Shown: positions 34,088 to 46,717 of the stretch, one piece after another | Numbering within the stretch: position 1 is the stretch's first letter | Layout: each line of letters starts with the position of its first letter | NCBI GenBank assembly: GCA_022393335.1 | Contig: JAJEKB010021159.1 | Location: forward strand, 603,262 to 667,261 | Reading direction: 5' to 3' | Length of the DNA stretch: 64,000 nt | Origin: Macrotrachela quadricornifera | Lineage: Eukaryota; Rotifera; Eurotatoria; Philodinida; Philodinidae | Made by a program: the position numbers and the translations under genes | The notes under the pieces: model-generated | Seen by the model: only the letters and a program-made list of their open reading frames with translations | Database searches by the model: none | What the model was told of the DNA's origin: nothing

Positions 34088-35447
34088 CTGTATCGTCTGA
34101 TCCCGTAGAGTCAGTAGTTGAATCATCGTTTTCTTCATCTGATCCAGTAGCATTAGTGGTTGAGTCATTGTCATTATCATCCACTCCAGTCGAATCAGCG
34201 CTTGAATCATCATCTTCGTCGTCTGATCCAGTAGATTGAGTAGTTGACTCATTGTCATTATCATCTAGTCCAGTAGAGTCAGTACTTGAACCATCATTTT
34301 CTTCCTCTAATCCAGTAGCATCAGTAGTTGATTCATTGTCATCACCATCTAGTCCAGTAGAATCAGTAGTTGAATCATCGTTTTCTTCATCTGATCCAGC
34401 AGAATGAGTAGTTGATTCATTGTCATCACCATCTACTTCAGTAGAATCAGTACTTGAACCATCATTCTCTTCTTCTGATCCAGTAGAAGGAGTAGCTGAA
34501 TCATTATCATTATCATCTGATCCTGTAAAATCAGTACTTGAACCATCATTTTCTTCTTCTGATCCAGTAGATTGAGTAGTTGACTCATTGTCATTATCAT
34601 CTAGTCCAGTAGAGTCAGTACTTGAACCATCATTTTCTTCCTCTGATCCAGTAGCATCAGTAGTTGATTCATTGTCATCACCATCTACTTCAGTAGAATC
34701 AGTACTTGAACCATCATTCTCTTCTTCTGATCCAGCAGAATGAGTAGTTGATTCATTATCATCACCATCTACTTCAGTAGAATCAGTACTTGAACCATCA
34801 TTTTCTTCTTCTGATCCAGTAGAAGAAGTAGTCGAATCATTATCATCACTATCTAGTCCAGTAGAGTCAGTGCTTGAACCATCATTTTCTTCTTCTGATT
34901 CAGTAGATTGAGTAGTTGACTCATTATCATCACTATCAAATTCAGTAGGGTTAGTGCTTGAATCATCATTTTCTTCATCTGATCCAGTAGCATCAGTAAT
35001 TGAGTCATTGTCATTATCATTCACTCCAGTAGAATCACCGCTTGAATCATCATCTTCGTCGTCTGCTCCAGTAAAATCAGTGCTTAAGTCACTATTATCA
35101 TCGTCTGATGGGTTCAATTGGTTGTTTGAATCCTCGTCACTATATTTGACTTGTAAAGCTAAAGGACGCGTCTGATCGGAGTTCAATAGGTTTTCTCGTA
35201 CATGAAACCATGAGCTATTAGTGGTTTCTTTGGGTTTGGGAAGCAAGATAGGGCGAGGTAGAAGGTTTGAAGATTTTGAATAATGTTGTGATGTATTCGA
35301 CACAAAAACATTGTTGCATGATTGATTGTTACATTTGATGTGATCACGAGATTTTAGGTAAGTCGGAGTATTTATATCTGTGATTGGCGCTAAATGAACA
35401 GCACTCGCGATAATTAATAAAAATAGCAAATTGTGAATTCTTTCCAT
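34088..35447 (-). CDS. Secreted acidic Ser/Thr/Asp-rich repeat protein
   Basis: The ATG at 35447 starts MERIHNLLFLLIIASAVHLA, a clear signal peptide. About 90 ordinary residues with four Cys or fewer follow, then about 12 tandem units of 28 aa (84 bp) such as STGSEEENDGSSTDSTEV and DGDDNESTT. The repeat block is almost purely D, E, N, S, T and G, strongly acidic, low in hydrophobics and free of Cys. It is likely disordered, extracellular and open to phosphorylation or glycosylation. The frame runs to 34020, but GATACAG|GTAATA at 34088/34087 is a donor, and the residues after it (ISSLKRFICLGKAIVMLFFW) look intronic, so a C-terminal exon is missing. Roles such as calcium-binding matrix, mucin-like coat or glue are inference. 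Alternation of DDxDN and EEENDG units suggests duplication of a two-unit block. Confidence 0.75.
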
Positions 35448-37277
35448 GGATAAACAGGAAACGTATTAAAAGACAATCACCTAAAATAAAACTCGATCGT
35501 TTCAAATTAATTGAGCAAAATAACTTTGATGGTTGATTTTCTACTAGATATGAAGAAGTTATGCCAGAATGCACTGAAAAGATGCAGGTTCTTTCATTAA
35601 AGCTTGCTTGTAAAAAAGATTCAATTATAGAACAATTCATGAGAGAAATATAAGATAACCCAAAAGTAGCTGATGGAAAATATTTTTATCTGACTGCAGT
35701 ATCGTGTTAAACTTAATCAATTATGTTTTTCCTATGATGAGTGTTCCAGTCAAGTTTTTATTAGTATGGACACATTTCACAAATAGTGTTCAAAGGTATC
35801 ACTTCAAATCATCCACACTTTAGACTGTCATATTTCATACAAACAAAACTGCAAGTAAAGATTAGTAAAAAAGATATTGATGCAATTGAAAAAATACTGT
35901 GGGTAATATCCTTGTTTCAAAATTAACCAAAGAGCAGGTTTTTATATTTCAGTCAATAAAGGATATCATTGAATAATATTTGTGGAAATTTGAGGGTGTT
36001 TGAAGTTAGATGAATTTTTTTCCACAAACGACTTTAGAAAACTTTGAACGTCTCTCAAAGCTCAACTATGGTACGAATGGAACCTTAAAATCATGACGAT
36101 TAATGTTGATCTCATCATGCCAAATCATTGTTTGGAATTAACGACATTTTTTGAGAAGAAAAACATTTGCAATTTTCATAGAAATATTGATTTCTTATGC
36201 CAAAACTTGTTGAGTCTGATCCTTAGCTCTTTAAGAGCAAAATTTCTGAAATTTTTATACAAGAGTGATGGAAGTAGAGTATTAGATGTTAAATGAAAAT
36301 GGTTGAAACACCTTATTTATTGGAAACAATTTATGATCATTTTGATTGAAAAATATGAGACACAAAACAGTAACGAAGGAAGTACAAAAAAAGATGTTTC
36401 AGTCCAATACAATTCATCTATTCTTATTCTAGATTCAAGACTCATATCCTATATGATATTATTTCTACGTATTCACTTACTTAATCGAGATTATTATTCG
36501 CTTATAGTTTATACTTAAACTAACATTTACTTGGCAAGTATTTATACAGGAAATACTACTACCTCATGAGTATTTCCCCTGAATACAAAGATCTATTCGT
36601 TTCGTGACACGTATGATTTCCTACTTCCCATATTAATATTGGTGGGAATGTTTTTTTTTCTGATTGTTTTGAAAAAGTATATTCAACTGTCTACAGCATC
36701 ATTTTCTTTCTGTTTCTCTTTCATTCTTATCTTGATTCTTTCCTTTTCTCTTAGTGTGGTATTTTGTTGTCCTATATCACTCAAGCTAAGAAATTAAGAT
36801 GTTCGTACAAGAGACCTTTTCATCTCATATATCTATCTTAGGTTTCCTCTATGTAAACGTAACTGATGAGAAAAATCCCATGCATCAAGATATGATTGTG
36901 AGAAAAGAATACATATGTTGTAATAAAAAGATTTTTGTATTCAGAGAAATTTTCTAGACTTTATTTTTTTAGTCTAGAAAATAGATAAAAATGATATATT
37001 TGATTATTATTGTAATCGGAAAATGTGATTTAATATGACTAATGTAGTACCAGTATTTTCCATTTGGCATAATTCTACGTGTTTAAGTGTTGAATTTTAA
37101 ACAGAACTATATTTTCAGCAATTATCTTAAAAATCAATCTAATTTATAAATTACAGTTTATAGAAGACATTGCATTTTTGAGAAAGTTCTCATAAAACTG
37201 ATTCATGAAAGTTGTTTTGTTTAATATATTATGAAGATTCTAGCTTTGACTTACGTAATTCAATTTGTTTTTCATTC
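35448..37277. other. Intergenic, nothing recognised
   Basis: AT-rich 5' flank of the repeat gene and spacer. Short ORFs at 36093 and 36303 have no features beyond background. Confidence 0.35.
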
Positions 37278-37409
37278 ATGGATCGGTTTCGTTATTTATT
37301 GTCTTTAATACTCATCATCAGCGTTGGATACTCAACAACTATACATCCTAAAACTACCGTTGTTAATAAAAGCTACACGAAATCATTCTGTATAATAATC
37401 AATCAATAA
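37278..37409 (+). CDS. Hypothetical small secreted peptide or leader exon
   Basis: ATG at 37278 gives 43 aa: MDRFRYLLSLILIISVGYST is a well-formed signal peptide, followed by about 23 polar residues with one Cys. The opening resembles the leader of the acidic repeat protein in layout only. It may be a short secreted peptide or the first exon of a gene whose other exons I cannot find. Chance ORF not excluded. Confidence 0.3.
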   Translation: MDRFRYLLSLILIISVGYSTTIHPKTTVVNKSYTKSFCIIINQ

Positions 37410-38429
37410 AGGAATAGATATGAAGATGATTGTTCACTGATAAGAAAAATCTCCATGACAATTTTTTCTATATGAACGAACAAATGATATAATTATTTCG
37501 GTTGCCCATTTATTAAAATTTTTAATAAGCATCTATTCAAAATGTATTTTCTCCCATTTTAAAGATTTTCCTGCTTTTATCTCTTTATATCAATCCTAAG
37601 TACGAAATAAAATAATGACCAACATATATGGATAACAATAAAAGAAGAAGGAATACATCTTCCTGTTCTTGACATAAGCTATGCTTTCGTTCTGTCTCAT
37701 GACATTACATCTGTTATGTTGGCATTTCTTTTCTTACTAACTTCTTTCAACACTTCTATATCAGTGTTCTGTTCGCCTTTTGTTTTGAGGATAAATTTGA
37801 AAGAAAGAACAAAAGTAGAATATGTGTGATAATGTAAAAGATAGTGTGAGAGTAGGAACTATAGAAACGAGAAATAATTTATGTGACAAAATATAAGCTT
37901 TTAAGACATATCTTTAATTTATAATCTAAAATATTTCGTTAATACTAGTATGACTGATAATATTATGGTACTCTGTTGGCTAAACAAAAATTCTTCTTTA
38001 AAAGTATGTTCAACTATGTTGAGTAGAAAATTAGTTTCGATGGTCTATATTCGATACGTTTATTCACAAAAATATTAGAGTCACATGCTTCAGTTCCATA
38101 TATTTTTTTAAGCAATATTGAAAAAATATTTTGATTTAGTGTAAGCTAAAATGAAGATAATATGTTAGAAAGAAATAAAATATTTTTTTTTAACATATTA
38201 GCTTTATTGATTGTATTTGGCCTACCATTTAGTTTAGCAAAGTCAATGCATAATGGAGAATTTGATTTTATATAAAATTTATTTTCTTTAAAAAAGAATT
38301 AACTTTTCAGCACAAAAAAATTTTTCTCAGCATAACAATTTATAGACATCGTAATCTAATGGTATGACGATTTAGCCATTGAAGCAATTTAACCGATATA
38401 CCAAGTGTCCCAAAATTTGTGAATATTTC
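37410..38429. other. Intergenic, nothing recognised
   Basis: AT-rich, homopolymer-rich spacer. Confidence 0.35.
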
Positions 38430-38860
38430 TGCACAAACAAATGATCTAATTTTGCTTTTTTTCAGAAGATGCGTCTTGAAAAGCTCGACAAAACTAATAC
38501 AAACAAATCCCGATTCTATTTCTCTAATGACGTTTCTCATATCTAGGCACACAATTCCGATGTTGAATCCGACCATCCGACAGAATCCAATAGGATTCCT
38601 GGTAACGAAATTGTGGTGGATTTCGTCGAAAAAGTGTCAGTTGTTACAGATTTTTTGAGCAGTGATTTTAGCACTACTTAAGTATGGTTTTTAACACCTA
38701 TTGGATCCGATGTTTTTTGTCCGATTTCGATAGAAATTGTTATCGGATCCGACTCTTGGACTAGTCGACCTGGGTACTTAAAATGAATAACCTATATGAC
38801 AGCGCTACTTCTTATCACATTGAAAATATTTGTAAGACTTGTTTTGCATATACAGTCCAC
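38430..38860. mobile_element. Diverged repeat shared with the 62.4-kb palindrome, carrying an inserted fragment
   Basis: Segments ttttttcagaagatgcgtct, tgaaaagctc and catgacaacgtcac-like to gcatata resemble 62430-62575. A piece with aatccgac...aataggattcct...gacctggg at 38560-38770 is related to the nested element at 14342-14761. Confidence 0.45.
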
Positions 38861-38861
38861 G

Positions 38862-39753
38862 ACAAAAGTTTAAGCGAAATTGATTTTTCAATATTTTCTT
38901 CTTACCCTTATGAGATATGAACATGATTCAAATGGTGATATAGATAGTACGCGAGGCCGCCTACATGATGTGCTATATGAGAAGACTCCATCGATCTATA
39001 TAGATTATTCATAATTAAAATAGGTTTTAGTGCTTTTCAGTATTTTGCATTTCTAAACCAAAAGATTTGTGCAAAAATGAAAATGAAAATATGCCAGTCG
39101 ATAGAGAATTTCACGCTCTATCAGTCGCTAAAAAACGATTTTTTTGCCAAAGTCGATTTTCACCTCCAAAAAATCTCTATTTAGTGAGAATAGCCGAAAC
39201 ATACGGACTGTTTTTCCTGTTAAAACAAATAAAACAGAAAAATGAATTGCGTTTTCCAAAACAAAGTTTCGGGAAAATAGCTTGAGAAGTCGATGATATT
39301 CGAACTTTAGATACGCCATTTTGTGCAGTTTTCAATGCTCTTTCTAATGGTATACAATAAATCGCGGTAAGAGTAAATCTATCCGAAGTAACTGCACTTT
39401 TCCGTATGTTTCGGCTATTCTCACCAAATAGAGATTTTTTGGAGGTGAAAATCGACTTTGGCAAAAAAGTTTTTTTTTGCAACTGATGGAGCGTGAAATT
39501 CTCTATCGATTGGTATATTTCATTTTCATTTTAGCACAAATCTTTTGGTTTGGGAATGCAAAATACTGGAAAGCAGTAAAACCTATTTTAATTATGAATA
39601 ATCTATATAGATAGATGGAGTCTTCTTATATAGTACATCATGTAGGCGGCCTAGCGTACTATCTATATCACCATTTGAATCATATCCATACCTCATATTG
39701 GCAAGAAAAAAACATTGAAAAATCAATTTCGCTTAAACTTTTGTCGTGGACTA
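38862..39753. mobile_element. Tc1-like long-TIR element (~890 bp)
   Basis: Begins ACAGTCCACGACAAAAGTTT then AAGCGAAATTGA, and the inverse closes it (gcttaaacttttgtcgtgga then ctat). Inverted arms extend inward for roughly 300 bp (tagatcgatagagaattt, cgaaacatacgg, aaaatcgactttggcaaaaa). ORFs across the arms (72-101 codons) are shadows of the inverted repeats. The CAGTCCACGA end links it to the families at 12570, 14296 and 53888. Confidence 0.7.
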
Positions 39754-40398
39754 TGAGTACCTTTCTGAGGGTGCTAAAATCTGATTGGCTGTCTTCTTAA
39801 CAGTCCTGATATCGGATTGGCTGAATACACATCTGGGGACAAACACACAGTCAATTTCGGGATTTGGATTCTAACTACAGTCAAGGGAATAGGACATCAG
39901 GGTCTAAGCGTATCGCCATATAATAGTTGTTGAGAACCTATGTGTACCTTCACAGTAGAGGACTTGAAGATCCAGAGGCATCCCCAAAGTGTAGGGCGTG
40001 AGGACCCAAAGATACTTCCTAGTATTGGACTATATCGATTCCAGTCAATTATTGTCAAATCCAATTCCAGAATTGGGTTTGGATTTGACTGGAATTGAGT
40101 CTGGTGCACACCTATGCACAACTAGCACGAATAGTAGATGATTCTACAGCTATCTTACAAATGTAGGCCTATTTGAATGAAAAACAAACACCTACATCAA
40201 TCCAACTCTCCTTGTAGGTAGTAGATAGAAATGCATCGTTTGAAAAATAAGTGAAAAGAAATAGTTAATTATTGTCAGAATAAGAAAATTAAAGTAAAAA
40301 GAATGAAACTAATAAATCATATAAGAGAGTAGAGCTGTTCATAATCTTGCTTCTTTGAAATTGTCCTGTCACTGTCTATTTCTTGATATCGCATTATT
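39754..40398. other. Spacer 3' of the kelch gene
   Basis: No ORF. A small local inverted pair (ccagtcaa...aaatccaattccagaattggg...gactggaattg) lies near 40050-40100. Confidence 0.35.
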
Positions 40399-42360
40399 TT
40401 ATACAGATGATTCTTTGCAATCATTTCCGATACATTCCATTTTGCTAAATGTTGTCAATGCTTCCGTCGATAGGACATACAATTCAGTACTATTCAAATA
40501 AATCAGATCCTTTCCATATCCACCAGTAACTAAGATGTTACCATTTGTTAAAACAGATGCTGTATGTCCTAGTCGTGCAGTTTTCATACTATCAGTCGTT
40601 GTCCATATTTTTTCCAAAGGATCATACAACTCCGAATTATTCAATACATCATTTATAGTATCACTATATCCACCGGTAACTAACACTTTTTTATTCGTTA
40701 ATGATGCCGTATGACCTCCTCGTGATTGATTCATCTGACTTGTAAATGTCCACATTTCAGTTTTTAGATCATATAACTCAGAACTATTTAGATAATAATA
40801 TGAACGTCCTCCAGTAATTAATGCTGTTCCATCTGGTAATTCGACTAGTGCATTATAAGCTCGAGGATCATTAAACGTACCAGTAGTGTTCCACATATCT
40901 GTTGATGGATTATACAATTCACATGCACCTACATCTCCATCTATACTTCCTCCAGCAACTAAAACTTTTCCATTTGGTAATACGGTAGTTTGATGAGAAA
41001 GACGTGGATGATTCAATACACTGGTATTAGTCCATATTCCTGCTGATGGATCATACAACTCAGCACTTTGTAGACTCCATACATAAAGCCCACCAACTAC
41101 TAACACTTTTCCATTTGGTAATACTGACGCTGTATGTGCACCTCGTCCAAAAGTCATGCTACCAGTAGTCGTCCAGATTCCTGTCAATGGATCATATAGT
41201 TCGGCACTATTAATAGTGTCCATACCAATATGTTCATCATCAACGAGTACTTTTCGATTCGTTAATGCTGATGCTTTCGAATTGTTCTGTATATTACTGA
41301 TTTTATCAAGTTTCATGAACGATTCTTTTCCTATATCACAGGATTCAGTTTGACTGAATTGGAATCCACCAGTAACTAACACTTTTCCATTTGGTAATAC
41401 GGATGCTGTGTGTAAACTTCGTGCATTCTTCATACTGCCAGTTAATGTCCAAGTTCGTGTTATTGGATCATACAACTCAGCACTATTCAGAAGAGAACCA
41501 TTACAACCACCCGTAACTAATACTTTCCCATTAGGTAATACAGATGCCGTATGATCAACTCGTGCATTATTCATACTTCCAACGTTAAACCATCCTAGAT
41601 ATAATCATTCAACTGTATTCTGGATAGAAGAGAACGGTGAGAGTGAGATGTGACCAATATATTCACTTGTCACAAGATGTATTTTTGATGAAATAGACAA
41701 TTTATATATCCTATTGTTTTTTTAGAAGTTTTAGGACAAAATGACCTTGCCATACTCTATATTTGAATATGGTCGATGAATATATCTCTGTAACGCATGT
41801 TATATAGGACTGCAATTTTTATCGTAGCTTATATACTATATGTAAGGAAAATAAAAGATAAGAATGAATGATATTTTTCTGTTTCGATGGATGTAATTAC
41901 ACATTTATTTCATCGTGAGAAACTGAAGTAAGAACAGTGCTACCGGCAATCTCTGTATCAATTTTAAAGAGACTACTCTATATCGCTTCACTTCTGAATA
42001 TTCGTCTCACATCTTCGCTTCGAAAAATAGAACAAGGCAAGAGTATTAATAAAATAAAAGATAAGGGCTACACCAAAGCTTACCTGAAGATTGAATTTTG
42101 TTTGAAATTTTTGCTCGTTTAGTCAGTATTGAAGTGATTCTGTTTTCCTGGAGATCTTTTGAAGTAATAATAGCAATTATTGATACCAGAACGAGAGTAA
42201 CTAGAAAAATGAGAAAAAACAATAGAAATGATGAAAGTAGTTCCCAAGGTGAACTTTTTTTTTCACATTCTCGAAATGGACAGATCTCAAGATTTGTCCA
42301 TATCACATGACTTTCTTGCTTAAGACGCTCATGTACTTCATGCGCATACCACACGAAGCT
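40399..42360 (-). CDS. Type II membrane protein with kelch beta-propeller
   Basis: Two exons are visible on the minus strand. The first, about 42360 to 42084, has no in-frame ATG, so an earlier exon supplies the start. It encodes a short cytoplasmic part, then the membrane helix [20 protein letters not shown], and ends TCAG|GTAAGC in phase 1. The intron 42083-41595 (489 bp) ends atatctag. The second exon, 41594-40399, continues in phase as [12 protein letters not shown]. It carries about eight kelch units of the form [16 protein letters not shown]...SAELYDPxTxxWTxTGSM. Units 2 and 3 are worn ([20 protein letters not shown]). Kelch blades form a beta-propeller for protein binding. Here it faces outside the cell if the topology reading is right. 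Such proteins are numerous in bdelloids. The ligand is unknown. Confidence 0.8.
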
Positions 42361-43260
42361 TCACTCGGCTTGTGATACAAAACAACGATAATACCAACTC
42401 TACAGATAATCTATTAAAATTTCTGTGCTTAAATTTGTTTCAATCGGGGGTCAGATGTACAGATAACGGTAGGATCGTTGGTGTAAACTTTCTGTGAAAC
42501 AACCTAGAAACATCTTCGATTACAACGTATGTATATGCTCTGTTAATGCGTGTATGTATGCAGAGAAAAAAACTGTATATCGAAACTTTTCTCCTTATAA
42601 AATACTAATTGTTATTTCGAAACAAATTCATACAATCGAAGAGTAGGATTCGCTGATTGCCGAATTCTATCTACGAAGATCATAATTATAATATCTCTTA
42701 TATATTGTATACTTACTCCACATTTGTTTGTTGAACATAATCTATGTCAGTAGTAACTTGAATTTCGAAAAACTAAACTAATTTCTTATTGAGACTAGAA
42801 AACTTTATATATGTGCATTACTCAGACTCTAACAAAAAGATAAGCAATAGTATCTGTAGCACAAAACAATATTGTCAAACTGTTATCATGAAAAATAAAT
42901 ATCATCTGACAATAGGAAATAAGAGAAGCAAGAGACTGTTGTACTTGAAATTCATTTGAGATCCATAAATATAGTTTCACATATCCGAAAGTATTTGTTT
43001 AGATGTACTTTAAACTACTTTTAAATATCTTCGACAACGATTTGCATCACTTTGCTCTAGTTTTCACTACGTTGTTCTGTTTCGTTTTACCTTGTCCTAT
43101 TTTATGCTGTTTTGCCCTATTTTGTACTACGTAGAGACATCATCTCTTTCGAAATTTTTCTTTTTTCACAATTTTTTTCTTCCGATATTTGTCCGATAAA
43201 CAACGTTTACTCTTCTATTCTCTAGTCGTGTTCTAATTAAAGAGCCAGATGAGTAAACCA
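42361..43260. other. Spacer, expected to hold the kelch gene's first exon
   Basis: No signal for the missing start exon could be fixed. At 43060-43130 there is a degenerate ~20-bp tandem (ttttgccctattttgtacta-like). Confidence 0.3.
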
Positions 43261-43365
43261 ATCAAAAGTGCATTAACTTTTAAATGAATACTTGAAAAAA
43301 GGTAATAGCTATTTAAAATAAATAAATAGCTACTGAATGCTTTAAATAATTCAATTTTTAATTAA

Positions 43366-45068
43366 CCCTCGTACGGTCCTCCCATTTTATCACACGAACG
43401 GTCTTATGTAGGTCCGATAGGACCCACATGTGAATGAGTTAGGAAAACTTGGTTTTTCGTCTATTTTGCGCTAGATACGATGAATAAAGGCGTATATAAT
43501 GATTTTTTTGAAGTGCTGATACCTTAGTATGATTGTGATGTTTGAAAACCATCGCATTTTTAAAAAGTTTTTGAGGAGAAATTATGACAAAATTACGATT
43601 TTAAAAAGTTATCGAATGAACAATGTGTATGACTCTAGCATGAATAATGAATGTTCATATATATATATACTAGCGGTAGTACCCGGCGTTGCTCGGGACA
43701 TCTCCATACTGTACTCTTACCATGTCAGAAAATGATAGTCGGATAATTCAGCAAATAGTGTGGAGATGTCACTGCTTTCTTCATAACTCATGTGTATTGC
43801 CATACTTTAAAATAATATCCAGTGCAAAAAAAGTGACACTAATAGCTGAATATTCTAACAATGGCAGCAAATGCTCCGAAGTTTTTGAAAGATCGGAAAA
43901 AATTACAATGTATTACAACCTGTATGAAATTTCAGCCCAACCCTCTGGATTTTTTTCTCAGAACCTAAGAGTATGCCATGACAAGTTTGGCACAGCTAGC
44001 TCGTGCAATGTCCAAATGCATAAAAAATAGGTAGACTGACAGACACAACGTCTTCTTTATATATAGATTATGAGTTATGAGTAATGGAATTTTATCTCAC
44101 TTTTTACATTCTTTATTCAATGGATATTTTCAATCATATGGTTGCACTTCATCTTATATATTCTATTCGATTTCTTTCGATTATCCTAAGTGTCGTCTGA
44201 CCAATAGCAAGAAGCACATGTGCTTATATACTTTCGTTCTTGAATTATTGAGAAAGCAATCATACGCACAAATTCTCTAGAAAATACATTTACTGTAGTA
44301 AATCCAACAATAGGCGGGGAAAACGCTTCTTCAGGTGAAACTCTTGAGTCAAAAACCATCCCATGACCTTCCTCTGGACCTAGGGATGTTTGTGGAAAAT
44401 GTGGTGATGCTAGCTTTTACCAGAATTGAGTTATAAGCAAACAGACAAACATTCTTCTTTATATATATATATATAGATAACGAGAACTGGGAAAATTTCA
44501 TGGATGATGAATAGAAAATGGAAAGTTCATAGAACAACATAAAAGAAAGAAGAGCAGAACGGTAGGAAAAGTCCATCATACATACATGACAGAAGAGGAA
44601 AAGGCCATTACGTATACATAAAAGAAAAGATAAAGTTCTTATGACAACATATGAATAGGAGGCAGGTCATAACAGATCGTTCTGAATATAACCAGGAGAT
44701 GGCACAAATATTTCGACAGAAGCATACAAAAAAAAATATCGTTAAACAAAGATAAAAAGCGCTTGGTTTACTATTGACAGTGTGGAAGTAACTAATCATT
44801 GGTGAATAAACTTTCGCGATAATAGAATGCAGATATAATATGAATAAAAATCATCGATATAACACCAAACGTCTTTGAGGGTCCCGCCGGACCCGCTGTT
44901 CAGTGTTTTACTGCTCAGACTTTTGTATGGAATTTCATATTGCTCTTGTACATCGTTGGAAGACTAACAATTAACGGGGAAATGGTTTCGAAAAGAAGAG
45001 ATCTTCAAGTAGAAAAAAACAAAAAATCTATCGTAGGTCCTGTCGGATCCTCAAGGACCGTACGACAG
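43366..45068. mobile_element. piggyBac-like element, 1.7 kb, non-coding
   Basis: Starts CCCTCGTACGGTCC and ends GGACCGTACGACAG, with TTAA on both sides (43362-43365, 45069-45072). Subterminal GGTCCGATAGGACC-type motifs recur at both ends. The interior is not transposase but other repeats with tatatata-gat tails. The flanks together (tcaatttttaa / ttaaaaagtatttcttttt and gtgaagctat) read as one end of a repeat like that at 30249-31587, so piggyBac landed inside it. Confidence 0.75.
43665..44070 (+). mobile_element. SINE/LINE-like 3' segment with TATA-GAT tail
   Basis: Contains CTAGCGGTAGTACCCGGCGT followed by TGCTCGGG and ends acagacacaacgtcttcttt then atatatagat. The layout (conserved GC-rich head, tail of TATA repeats plus GAT) resembles short retroposed elements with microsatellite tails. 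A second tail of the same style (acattcttct ttatatatat atagat) ends near 44477. Confidence 0.45.
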
Positions 45069-45474
45069 TTAAAAAGTATTTCTTTTTTGTGAAGCTATAG
45101 AGTAAAAACAGCTCATGTTTAATTAGTTTTTTGTTTCAATAAATAAATATGATTATCTATCATTGATGATATTTTTAGGAGAATTAGTCATTGACATTCC
45201 TTGATTAATTTATAAATTCGAAAAAATTTTGATTAAAATAATATTTTTATCTGCTAATAGTAACATTGAATGATTGGATAAATTTCATGGAAAGTTTTTT
45301 TTTTTTAAATATTATAATCACGGTTAGATGTATGGATGGTAGATTGAAGAAAAATGTCTTTTATCAGAGTTTTTTTTTCCATAATAATAAATTAATTAAA
45401 AGGTTAAAGTTAATTTATATACAATATTTGATATAACTTATGATATAAAATTTTTTCACAGTACATTACATACT

Positions 45475-46710
45475 GTCCTGCTTTCAGGGCAGAGTAGGGC
45501 GCCCTGCAGGACAAGGAAAAACTTTTTATCGCAAATCAGTTCAAGTTCTTCTCCCTCAGAACCAAACTTTGTTATTTTCTCTTCCAATTTCAATGAAAAT
45601 TTCAGAGAATGTTTGTCTTAGCAAGAATAGATTATGGTTAAAATATCTTTCTCAAATCTCAAAGAAATGCATGAGTTCTAATCAATTGAATATCCCTTAC
45701 GCGGGCAAGGATTTCACAATTGGGTTACTAGCTAACCACGTCGGGGTGGTTTTCAGATTGTAGAGCACTCTTAGGGCTAGGACGTAACTGGCTCCGATTT
45801 TTAAATTTCCCTTTATTTGATTTTTAAAAAACGTTTTTCGAAAAGTTGACAAATTTAAAACGCTCATAAATATGGTATATCGAAGCTTTTTATTTCATCA
45901 AAAGAGAAACTCAAAAATCGAAGCCTGCTAAAATCTAACCCTAACTGTCCTCTATTATTCTGAGAAAAATGCAAAAGAAACTCTAATATTACTCGAAAAA
46001 CATGCCACTGGGTCTAAATTTTGATCTATATATCCGTCAAAATCTGTTTCTTTTTTGAAAAATCATAAATATTCTGAAAAAGGAGACCTCACCGCATATG
46101 TCTATGACAAAAACTCAATTTCGACTTTTTTTTGAAAAATCCACTTTTCTGAGGAGGCTTAAAATAATGCAGTTTTAGTCCAGCTGTGTCATACCGAGCT
46201 TTCAACATCCTTTTTACATTAAAGTAAAGAAATAGACTAGTTTATATGCTTCATCAATAATCTTTTGTTAACTAACACTATATATCTAGCAGTGGATAAT
46301 ATTTCCCAATATTTTATTAATGAAATTTAATTATACAGCATAAAATTTTGTTTAATGGTGGATATATGTCGCTACTTTAATAGCATTATCAAGGTTATAA
46401 TGGAAATACTTTGTCATTTAAAATAGAATATATTTCGCAAATCTGTAAGAATAACAGTTGATTAGCATGTTTTGATTCTATAGTGTAAGTAAAAAATTAT
46501 TATCGTATTTCTGTTATCCATTGTTTTTAATTCTCTCATTGCTTCCGTTTCTGCTAATCTTATTAGCACAAGAAAAGAGTTGCATATAACAATTGGTGGC
46601 AACATTATTCTTAGCTCTGTTTTTACATTTTAAACCAAATTTTTTTTGTGAGAAAATATATTAAAATAGCAGTGTAAATTCGGTTGCCCTGCCCTGTCCT
46701 GGACTGGTCA
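45475..46710. mobile_element. Possible element with CAGGGCAG-rich ends
   Basis: CTGTCCTGCTTTCAGGGCAG then agtagggcgcc at the left faces ttgccctgccctgtcctgga at the right, an imperfect inverted pair. The interior is AT-rich with no convincing ORF. Borders and identity are uncertain. Confidence 0.35.
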
Positions 46711-46717
46711 ATATTTT

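Noticed and set aside
38341..38400. Possible tRNA-like sequence (taatggtatgacgatttagccattgaa)
   Set aside because: No cloverleaf with proper acceptor stem or TTC-arm could be drawn by eye.
39067..39482. Overlapping 72-101-codon ORFs on both strands
   Set aside because: They mirror each other because they fall in the two inverted arms of the Tc1-like element.
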